From Sphingoaurantiacus capsulatus (lineage in GTDB: Bacteria > Pseudomonadota > Alphaproteobacteria > Sphingomonadales > Sphingomonadaceae), in assembly GCF_042648405.1 (NCBI RefSeq), contig NZ_JBHRXV010000005.1, forward strand, positions 1-38,910: a DNA stretch of 38,910 bases, given 5' to 3'. The notes beneath the pieces are model-generated. The model was not told where the DNA came from. It did no database searches and saw only the letters and a program-made list of their open reading frames with translations. Position 1 is the first letter of the stretch; each line of letters opens with the position of its first letter. This document shows, piece after piece, positions 32,801 to 38,910 of the stretch. The position numbers and the translations under genes are program-made.

Positions 32801-34455
32801 CGCGCTACTCCGAAACGTTGCTTGGCATCCTCGCGAAGATCGCCCTTGGCGACCTTGCCGCCCGACGATCGCGGTAGCGCGTCGACCACCACCAGATGCT
32901 CGGGATACCACTCGCGGCTGATGCCACGCGTCTTGAGATGCGACGTGAGCTCGGCCAGTTCAAGCGACTGGCCGGGGCGCAGCTCGGCATAGATGCAGAC
33001 GCGCTCGCCGAACACCGGGTCTGGGGCGGGAACCGCGGCACACAGCGCGACTGCCGGATGGCGGGCGACCTCTTCCTCGACCGCGGGCGCGCTGATGTTC
33101 TTACCACCGCGGATGATGAAATCCGAGGTGCGGCCGATCACGCTCAGATAATTGCCGGCATCGATGTTCACGATGTCGCCCATCAACATATAGCCGTCCT
33201 TGGTGAACAGCTTGGCGTTGGCGCCGGCGTCGTCCCAATAGCCCAAGCAGGTCGCAGGCCCGCGGCAGCCGGGCTGGCCAGTGGTGCGCTCTCCCGTGAC
33301 GTCGGCGCCGGTATCGACGTCGAACAGCCGCACCTCCATGTCGGGGATGATGCGGCCGGCGGTGCGCAGCCGATGCTCGCGGCTATCGGCGGCCGTTGTG
33401 CAGCTCATCGCACCGGTCTCGTTCGATCCGTAGAATTGCAGCACGGCCGCGCCGGTCACGCGTTCGAACTCGGCGGCGCGCTCATAGGGCACCGCCTCGC
33501 CCCCGGTGAACATCGACCGCAGCGAGGAGAAATTGCGCGGGCGCTCGGCCTGTTCGTTGAGCATCATGATGAACTGCGTGCTGACGCAGCACAGCACGGT
33601 GACCTTCTCCCGCTCGATCAGGTCCAGCGCCGCGCCGGCGTCGAATTTGGGCAGGAGCACGGTCGGCGCCGCGAGGATCACCGGCGAGAAATGCGCGGTC
33701 CACAGGCCGAAACCGAAAGGCGCCGGCACCGCGCCCATGAAAATCTCATCGTCGCCGAAGCGCCCGGCGTCTGCCGCCAGCTTGTGGAAATAAACCCAGC
33801 GGTTCTGCGTGTGCATGACGCATTTGGGCAGCCCGGTCGTTCCCGACGTCGAGTTGATCATGAACAGCTCGTCGGGCCCAAACGGCGTCGTTGGGCGCGG
33901 CTCGGTAGCGGCGGCGGCGCTGTCGATCAGGATTGGCGCCTCGATGTCGTGGGCGAAGTCGGGAAGCTCGACGAGATGCTCGAAGGGCGCCTCGCGCTCG
34001 GCAAGGGCGGCTCGCATGTCGGCCGCGGTGCGGTCGCGCTGCTGCGTCTGGGTGATGAGCGCGCGGGCGCCGGTGCGGCGGATGAGATGCGCGATCTCGG
34101 CGTCGCCTGCGCGCGCACCGATGCCGACGATCACCAGCCCGGCCTTTTCGAGACCGACGAAAGCAGCGTGCACCGTCGGGCCGTCGGGCAGAACCACCGC
34201 GACGCGATCGCCGCGCGCGAAGCCGAGACCGGTCAGCGCCCACGCGATCCGATCCGACGTGCGCGCATAGTCGGCCCAGCTGAAACGGCTGTCGGCCATG
34301 ATGAAGGCCGCGTCGTCGGGCCGCATGCGCGCGAGCGCGTCGATGCGCTCGGCCAGCGTTTCGGCGTCCCACCAGCCCTGCGCGCGAAAGTGCGCTACAA
34401 GCTCGGGGGGCGCGGTCGTCGTCAATCCGTCGAGACGGGGAAGTGGCGCCGTCAT
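32797..34455 (-). CDS. AMP-dependent acyl-CoA synthetase
   Basis: This 552-residue ANL-superfamily ligase has the P-loop INSTSGTTGLPKCVMHTQ near 200-217, FYGSNETGAMSC for the acyl/ATP pocket, YMLMGDIVNID with the ribose-binding Asp, IGRTSDFIIRGG at the hinge, and the catalytic Lys in SSGGKVAKGDLRE near the end. It makes an acyl-adenylate and then the CoA thioester. Similar enzymes act on cyclohexane carboxylates, benzoates or branched side chains. ATG at 34455 overlaps the stop of the FadE28-like gene by four bases; a frame five codons longer has no support. The position directly after the ACAD pair suggests it activates the chain that the pair dehydrogenates. Confidence 0.92.
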   Translation of the reverse strand: MTAPLPRLDGLTTTAPPELVAHFRAQGWWDAETLAERIDALARMRPDDAAFIMADSRFSWADYARTSDRIAWALTGLGFARGDRVAVVLPDGPTVHAAFVGLEKAGLVIVGIGARAGDAEIAHLIRRTGARALITQTQQRDRTAADMRAALAEREAPFEHLVELPDFAHDIEAPILIDSAAAATEPRPTTPFGPDELFMINSTSGTTGLPKCVMHTQNRWVYFHKLAADAGRFGDDEIFMGAVPAPFGFGLWTAHFSPVILAAPTVLLPKFDAGAALDLIEREKVTVLCCVSTQFIMMLNEQAERPRNFSSLRSMFTGGEAVPYERAAEFERVTGAAVLQFYGSNETGAMSCTTAADSREHRLRTAGRIIPDMEVRLFDVDTGADVTGERTTGQPGCRGPATCLGYWDDAGANAKLFTKDGYMLMGDIVNIDAGNYLSVIGRTSDFIIRGGKNISAPAVEEEVARHPAVALCAAVPAPDPVFGERVCIYAELRPGQSLELAELTSHLKTRGISREWYPEHLVVVDALPRSSGGKVAKGDLREDAKQRFGVAR

Positions 34456-35510
34456 GCCGCTTCTCCGCACGCAAAGGTCTGGTCGGGACCGAGCGGCGCG
34501 CCGAAAATGCGATCAGCAACGCGCTTGCGGTGGAAGGCCTCGTCTCCCCACGCACCGGCGAGCGCCAGCGAGCGCTTCAGGAAGAAGTGCACGTCGACTT
34601 CCCAGCTATAGCCCATTGCGCCGTGGACCTGGATTCCGGTTCGCGCTGCCTGCTCGGCGGCGCCGAGCGCGGCGAGTTTGGCGTGGCTGACGCGCGCGCG
34701 GGCATGGAGGCCGCCGGCCGCGATCTGCGCGGCTGCCGCATAGACGACGGGCTTGGCGAATTCGATCGCCACCTGGACGGTGGCGAGCAGATGCTTGACC
34801 GCCTGATAGGAGCCGATCGGTTTGCCGAACTGCTGGCGCTCGCGCGCGTAATCGGCGGCGAGGTCGACGCTGCGCTGCGCCAGCCCCAGCCCCTGCGCGG
34901 CGGCGAACAGCGCGCCACGCTCGAACGCTTGGTCGATTAACGGCCGGGCGGTCGCCGCGTCGGTGATCTGGGTAGCCGGCGACGGCTGCCAGTCGACGCG
35001 CGCCAGTCGCCGGAAGGGATCGATGCTCGGCTGGCGGATCAGCGCTGCATTCTTCGCTTCGACGAGGTGAAGCGCACCATCGGCGATGAGCAGCAGGATC
35101 GCCGCGCCGTCCGCGTCGGCGACGAACGGACTGGCCGGATGGGCAAGCGCCGCGACGGCTTCCGCCGATGCGATTTTGGGCAGCCATTCCGCTGCGAGCG
35201 GGTGATCGATCGCGGCGAGTAGCGGCGCGACGACACCGGCCTGTTCGACGAGCGGCTCGGGCAGGGCGGTATAGCCGCAAGCTTCGGCGATCAGCACCAG
35301 ATCGACTTCGCCGAGGCCAAGACCGCCCGCGGCCTCGGGCACCAGCAGCGTGGTCAGCCCCATGTCGCGGAGCGCCGTCCAGCGCTCCTCGTCGCGCGGG
35401 GCGTCGGCGGCCATCAATCGGCGCAGGTCGGCAGCGGTGCAGCGATCGGCCAGCAGGTCGCGGACCACCCCGGCGACCATCAGCTGCTCTTCGGAGAAAG
35501 TGAAATCCAT
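34452..35510 (-). CDS. Acyl-CoA dehydrogenase, short FadE28-like subunit
   Basis: This 352-residue ACAD paralogue begins MDFTFSEEQLMVAGVVRDLL and keeps ARERQQFGKPIGSYQAVKH, the FAD-contacting helix. Its middle beta domain is shortened, and the C-terminus reads HGAMGYSWEVDVHFFLKRSLALAG without the YEGT or YAGT loop carried by active subunits. This is the pattern of the FadE28-type partner in alpha2-beta2 ACADs, where FAD and catalytic residues are shared with a FadE29-type protein. The partner is encoded immediately upstream, eight bases away. The complex would desaturate a short branched side chain of a bulky acyl-CoA. Which residue is the catalytic base was not settled by eye. Confidence 0.9.
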   Translation of the reverse strand: MDFTFSEEQLMVAGVVRDLLADRCTAADLRRLMAADAPRDEERWTALRDMGLTTLLVPEAAGGLGLGEVDLVLIAEACGYTALPEPLVEQAGVVAPLLAAIDHPLAAEWLPKIASAEAVAALAHPASPFVADADGAAILLLIADGALHLVEAKNAALIRQPSIDPFRRLARVDWQPSPATQITDAATARPLIDQAFERGALFAAAQGLGLAQRSVDLAADYARERQQFGKPIGSYQAVKHLLATVQVAIEFAKPVVYAAAAQIAAGGLHARARVSHAKLAALGAAEQAARTGIQVHGAMGYSWEVDVHFFLKRSLALAGAWGDEAFHRKRVADRIFGAPLGPDQTFACGEAA

Positions 35511-35518
35511 CGCCGGTC

Positions 35519-36676
35519 CTACCGCGGCAGGCCGAGCACGCGCTCGGCGATGATGTTGCGCTGAATCTCATTGGTGCCGGCGTAGATCGGCCCGGCCAGC
35601 GAGAAGAGATAGGCATCGAGCCAGTTACCGACGTCGCCGGCATCGGGAGCTTCGCGAAGCAGCTCGGCGCGGGCGCCGAGGATCGACAGCGCGGTACGAT
35701 TGAGGCGCACGTCGAGTTCGGACCAGAAGATCTTGTTGCAGCTGGCCTCCGCCCCGATCTTGCCGCCAGCCATCAGCCGCGACGCCGTCGAATAGATCGA
35801 CAGCGCATAGGCCTCGGCATCCATTGCGGCCTGCATCACCGCAGCGGAGATCGTCGCATCGACACGGTCGCTGTCGCGCTTGGCGAGCTCGACGAGCCGC
35901 GCTGCAGCTGCCTGGAAGCGCGCCGGCGAGCGCAGCATCAGCCCACGCTCGAAGCCAGCAGTGGCCATGCAGACGTGCCAGCCCTGACCCTCGTCACCGA
36001 GCCGATTGGCAATTGGCACGCGGGCGCCGTCGAGGAATATCTCGGCAAAGCCGGCTTCGCCGTCGATCTGCGGAATCGGGCGAACGTCGACGCCCTCCAT
36101 CTTGAGCGGAAACAGGATCAGCGACAGCCCTTTGTGCCGTTCGGACCCCGCTTCGGTGCGAAACAGGCCGAATGCCCAGTCGGCGAACACCGCGCGCGAC
36201 GACCAGATCTTGTGGCCGGTGAGCACATAGTCGTCGCCGTCGCGCACTGCGGTGGCGCGCACTGCGGCAAGGTCGCTGCCCGCTTGCGGCTCCGACCAAG
36301 CCTGCGCCCAGACCTCGTCGCCCGCCGCCATCGCCGACAGGAAGCGCGCCTTCTGTTCGGGCGTGCCATATTCCATCATCGTGGGGCCGAGCAGGAAAAT
36401 GCCGTTCTGGTTGACGCGCCCGGGCGCCCCCGCGCGGTGATATTCTTCCTCGAAGATCAGCCATTGGATGAGATCGAGGCCGCGGCCGCCATACTCGGCC
36501 GGCCAGGTGACCATGCCGTAGTTGCCCGACGCGAGTGTCCGCTCCCACGCCCGGTGCTGCTCGAAGCCTTCGGCAGAGTCGAACGACGCCAGCTTTTCCG
36601 CCGGCACATGCGCGCGCATCCACGCCCGCACCTCGGCGCGGAAAGCCTCCTGCTCGGGCGTGTAGGTCAGCTGCAT
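35519..36676 (-). CDS. Acyl-CoA dehydrogenase, FadE29-like subunit
   Basis: This 385-residue ACAD begins MQLTYTPEQEAFRAEVRAWM. It has WAQAWSEPQAGSDLAAVRA (FAD/substrate loop), TGHKIWSSRAVFADW, VPIANRLGDEGQGW and a terminal IYAGTNEIQRNIIAERVLGL. The YAGT reading, with Ala in the medium-chain catalytic Glu position, is normal for the FadE29/isovaleryl class, where the base lies elsewhere. With the following FadE28-like gene it forms a probable heteromeric dehydrogenase passing electrons to ETF. ATG at 36676 shares one base with the stop of the preceding crotonase gene (TGATG), indicating coupling within the operon. Confidence 0.92.
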   Translation of the reverse strand: MQLTYTPEQEAFRAEVRAWMRAHVPAEKLASFDSAEGFEQHRAWERTLASGNYGMVTWPAEYGGRGLDLIQWLIFEEEYHRAGAPGRVNQNGIFLLGPTMMEYGTPEQKARFLSAMAAGDEVWAQAWSEPQAGSDLAAVRATAVRDGDDYVLTGHKIWSSRAVFADWAFGLFRTEAGSERHKGLSLILFPLKMEGVDVRPIPQIDGEAGFAEIFLDGARVPIANRLGDEGQGWHVCMATAGFERGLMLRSPARFQAAAARLVELAKRDSDRVDATISAAVMQAAMDAEAYALSIYSTASRLMAGGKIGAEASCNKIFWSELDVRLNRTALSILGARAELLREAPDAGDVGNWLDAYLFSLAGPIYAGTNEIQRNIIAERVLGLPR

Positions 36677-37425
36677 CAGTACTTCGCCGTCTTCCCCGTC
36701 TCGACGAAAGCGTCGCGGGCGGCCTGACTGTCCTCGTGCATGTACATTTCGAGCGTGAAGCCCTGCTCCCAGCGGTAGCCGCGATCGACGTCGCGCGGTT
36801 CGAGCCCGTTCAGCGCCTCCTTGGCGATGACCAGCGCCTTGCGGCTCTTCGAAGCGACGATCTCGCAGAAGGCCCGCGCCTCCTCGATCAGCTTGTCGCG
36901 GGTGGTCAGCGTCTCCACCGCGCCGAGCCGATAGGCCTCCGCCGCCGGGATCTTGCCGCCGGTGAAGAAGGCGGCGCGCACCTTGTGCAGCGGCAGCATG
37001 CGCGACAGATGGCTCGCCCCGCCCATCGCGCCGCGATCGACCTCGGGCAGCGAGAAATAGGCGTCGTCGCTGGCGATGATCGTGTCCGACGCGCCGCAGA
37101 TGCCGATGCCGCCGCCGACGACGAAGCCGTGGACGGCCACCACCACCGGCACCTCGCAATCGCGGATCGCCTTGAAGGTCAGGTAGTTGCCGCGGTTGAG
37201 GAGGGTGATGCGCTCAGGGTGCGCCTGCATCTCCTTGATGTCGACGCCACCGCAGAAGCCGCGGCCTTCGGCGCGGATCAGGACGCAGCGCACCTCCTCG
37301 TTCTTCCCCGCCGCGGTGATCAGCGCGGGCAGGCTGTTCCAGCCTGTGCTGTCGAGCGCATTGACCGGTGGGTGGTCGATGACGATCTCGGCAACGCGGC
37401 CGTTGATCTCGGTGCGGATCGGCAT
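36676..37425 (-). CDS. Enoyl-CoA hydratase/isomerase family protein (crotonase 2)
   Basis: This 249-residue crotonase begins MPIRTEINGRVAEIVIDHPPVNALD. It has GRGFCGGVDIKEMQ for the first oxyanion loop and VHGFVVGGGIGICGASD for the second. The first catalytic Glu of hydratases is Gly here (GGGIGICGASD), whereas the second is kept in FSLPEVDRGAMGG. It is therefore probably not a standard hydratase; isomerase, hydrolase or C-C lyase chemistry is possible. ATG at 37425 is two bases past the frameshifted NMO-like gene's stop (TGA-C-ATG) and gives the family length; an extended frame to 37467 has no support. It overlaps the FadE29-like gene by one base. Confidence 0.87.
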   Translation of the reverse strand: MPIRTEINGRVAEIVIDHPPVNALDSTGWNSLPALITAAGKNEEVRCVLIRAEGRGFCGGVDIKEMQAHPERITLLNRGNYLTFKAIRDCEVPVVVAVHGFVVGGGIGICGASDTIIASDDAYFSLPEVDRGAMGGASHLSRMLPLHKVRAAFFTGGKIPAAEAYRLGAVETLTTRDKLIEEARAFCEIVASKSRKALVIAKEALNGLEPRDVDRGYRWEQGFTLEMYMHEDSQAARDAFVETGKTAKY

Positions 37426-37426
37426 G

Positions 37427-38439
37427 TCAGGCAGCCTCGGCATTGGCGAGCGGCGCGAGGGCGGCAAGCCGGCCTTGCGCCTCCGCGACGATCGACTGGA
37501 TAAGGTCGGCGCAGCTCGGTAGGTCGACGAGGCGCCCTGCCACCTGCCCCGTCGCCATCAGCCCTTCGTCGGGCTTGCCGTCGACGACGGCGCGCTGGAT
37601 CAGCGACGGCACGGTGGCGGCGGTCATCGCCTGCGCGAGGCTGAGCCCGCCATGGCTGGTCATGNGCCGGCACGCAACCATTGCGACAGGCCGCCGCTCA
37701 TCTCGATGCGGCGCAGCATTTTGTTGACGATCATGCGCTGCGGCAGGCCGTCGACCTTGTCGGTAACCTCGATATCGTCGGTGCTGGCGCCGGTGTAGCG
37801 CGCCTTGGTCGCCGCGGGCACCGGGCTTTCCTTCGTCATCAGGAAACGCGTGCCCATCGCGATGCCGACCGCGCCATAGGCCAGCGCCGCCGCGAGGCCG
37901 CGGCCGTCCGCGAAACCACCAGCGGCCACCACCGGCACCTTCACCGCGTCGAGCACCTGCGGCAGCAGGATCGTCGTCGGCACCGACCCGGTATGGCCGC
38001 CGCCCTCGCCGCCCTGCACGGTGACCATGTCGACACCGAGCTCGACCATCTTCTTGGCATGCTTCACCGCACCGACGGTCGGGATGCACAGGATGCCCGC
38101 ATCCTTGAAGCGGCCGATCATCTTCGCATCCGGCCCGCGCCCGAAGCTCACCGCGCGCACCTGCTCGCGATTGGCGAGGATGATCTCGACGATGTCGCCG
38201 GCGCCCGGCTGGAACATGTGGAAGTTGACGCCGAACGGTTTGCGGGTGCGCCGGCGCATCTCGCCGATCGCGGCATTCAGCTCGGACGGCTTCATCACCG
38301 CGCCAGCCAGGAAGCCGAACGCGCCCGCCTCCGAGGTCGCGACGACGAGGTCAGGCGTCGCGATCCAGCCCATCGCCGTCTGGATCACCGGCGCAGCGCA
38401 ACCCAAACGGTCGCAAAGAAGGGTGTGGAGCGAAGCCAT
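37427..38439 (-). CDS. Nitronate monooxygenase-like flavoprotein, frameshifted at an ambiguous base
   Basis: This is a TIM-barrel FMN protein of the NMO/2-nitropropane dioxygenase family, about 337 residues if repaired. The N-terminal 258 residues (from ATG 38439) include PVIQTAMGWIATPDLVVATSEAG, VQGGEGGGHTG at about 141-151 and AAGGFADGRGLAAAL. At the base n (37665) the frame meets a stop (TGA at 37662-37660). The remaining 79 residues (SHGGLSLAQAMTAATVP, then GQVAGRLVDLP) continue in the next frame to 37427. One missing base at the n would restore a single normal-length gene, so a sequence gap or error is more likely than a true pseudogene. In CoA-pathway operons such proteins may act on nitro compounds, quinones or enoyl-CoA; the role here is open. 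Confidence 0.8.
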
Positions 38440-38446
38440 GCGGAAG

Positions 38447-38910
38447 CTATTCCGCCGCCTGCTTGTTTGCCGAGGCCATCGACTTGCCGGTCAGCCCTGC
38501 GAGGCTATCGCCCGACACGAGGTCGTTCTGGGCGTGCGCGAAATGGTGCATGTGGAACACGGCGTCCATGGCGGTGCGCTTGCCGCGCAGATCCTCGACA
38601 TGGTTGATCGCCTGCTTGGTCAGCGACAGGCCGAGGCGCGGCATCTCCGCCAGCTTGTTGGCGATGCGGCGCACCTCTTCCTCGAGGCCGTCGCGCGGCA
38701 CCACGCTGTTGACCATGCCGAAATTGTAGGCGCGGCTGGCGGGCATGCGCTCGCCGAGCAGCAGGAATTCCTTGGCGACGCGCGGCGGCAGCTCGAAGCC
38801 GTGCGCGAAATACTCGACGCCTGGGATGCCCATGCGCACGACGGGGTCTTGGAAGAAGGCGTCCTCCGACGCGACGATCAGGTCGCACACCCAGGCGAGC
38901 ATCAGCCCGC
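38447..38910 (-). CDS. Enoyl-CoA hydratase/isomerase family protein (crotonase 3), 5' part outside window
   Basis: The C-terminal 154 or so residues of a crotonase run off the right edge; the frame is open to the last base, where it reads GLMLAWVCDLIVASEDAFF. This is the segment after the first oxyanion loop, so roughly the first 110-140 residues lie outside. At the positions of the two hydratase glutamates the readings are Met (GLMLAWVCD) and Val (DPVVRMGIPG), so neither is present. The C-terminal region has LTKQAINHVEDLRGKRTAMDAVFHMHHFAHAQ. It is followed seven bases later by the NMO-like gene and is the first gene of the operon within the window. Confidence 0.85.
   Translation of the reverse strand, partial: GLMLAWVCDLIVASEDAFFQDPVVRMGIPGVEYFAHGFELPPRVAKEFLLLGERMPASRAYNFGMVNSVVPRDGLEEEVRRIANKLAEMPRLGLSLTKQAINHVEDLRGKRTAMDAVFHMHHFAHAQNDLVSGDSLAGLTGKSMASANKQAAE

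Noticed and set aside
32896..34611. Long plus-strand open frame across the AMP-dependent ligase
   Set aside because: Codon-shadow of the ligase gene, with no recognisable domain.
1..38910. CRISPR arrays, insertion sequences, tRNA genes, attachment sites
   Set aside because: No regularly spaced repeats, transposase motifs, terminal inverted repeats or cloverleaf-like sequences were seen.

Overview
The window looks like a GC-rich alphaproteobacterial chromosome or large-replicon segment, most likely from a sphingomonad. The clues are a TonB-dependent receptor with the DEIVVTARRREEQLQDVP-type box, many SDRs, SnoaL-like proteins, TTG/GTG starts, paired acyl-CoA dehydrogenases and tightly overlapping catabolic genes. 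It carries no rRNA, tRNA, insertion sequence or CRISPR that I can see. One ambiguous base (n, 37665) coincides with a frameshift.

Left block (about 0.3-18.3 kb): uptake, oxidation and regulation. An AmpG-like permease (396-1775) faces a leftward set consisting of a membrane quinoprotein dehydrogenase, an NTF2-like protein, a small exported protein and a LuxR-type regulator (5831-1844). A PLP aminotransferase reads away from it and converges on a RidA protein. A leftward SDR - SnoaL - SDR - TonB receptor - RidA set (12263-7273) follows. Two MFS permeases then diverge from each other (12426-13637 and 13806-15488), the second with a C-terminal soluble domain. Behind it is an IorAB-type molybdenum hydroxylase (15595-18298). 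Several AT-rich promoter regions in this block share a 16-bp dyad related to TATCTT-N4-AAGATA, which suggests a common regulon.

Middle block (18.3-27.3 kb): a [2Fe-2S] ferredoxin and a CYP124/125-like P450 diverge from a TetR regulator across a perfect 8-4-8 operator. Next come a MFE-2-like SDR, a long acyl-CoA dehydrogenase, an HSL-type esterase, a LysR regulator, and an LLM flavin monooxygenase translationally coupled to an SDR. Convergent pairs here overlap at their stop codons, twice through a shared CTAG.

Right block (27.3 kb to the window end, leftward): a 13-gene probable operon. In transcription order it has a crotonase (cut by the window edge), a nitronate-monooxygenase-like protein (frameshifted at the n), a crotonase, a FadE29-like and a FadE28-like acyl-CoA dehydrogenase, an AMP-dependent CoA ligase, a crotonase, a thiolase-fold protein without the catalytic Cys, a DUF35 protein without zinc-ligand cysteines, a PaaK-like CoA ligase, a 53-residue protein and two SDRs.

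Together the genes fit a catabolic island for a hydrophobic branched or alicyclic compound (terpenoid- or steroid-like, substrate unknown): uptake by the TonB receptor, oxidation by P450, quinoprotein, molybdenum hydroxylase and SDRs, CoA activation, dehydrogenation by a heteromeric ACAD, hydration, and retro-aldol chain shortening by an Ltp2/DUF35-like pair. Function calls rest on motifs read by eye; the substrate assignment is inference.
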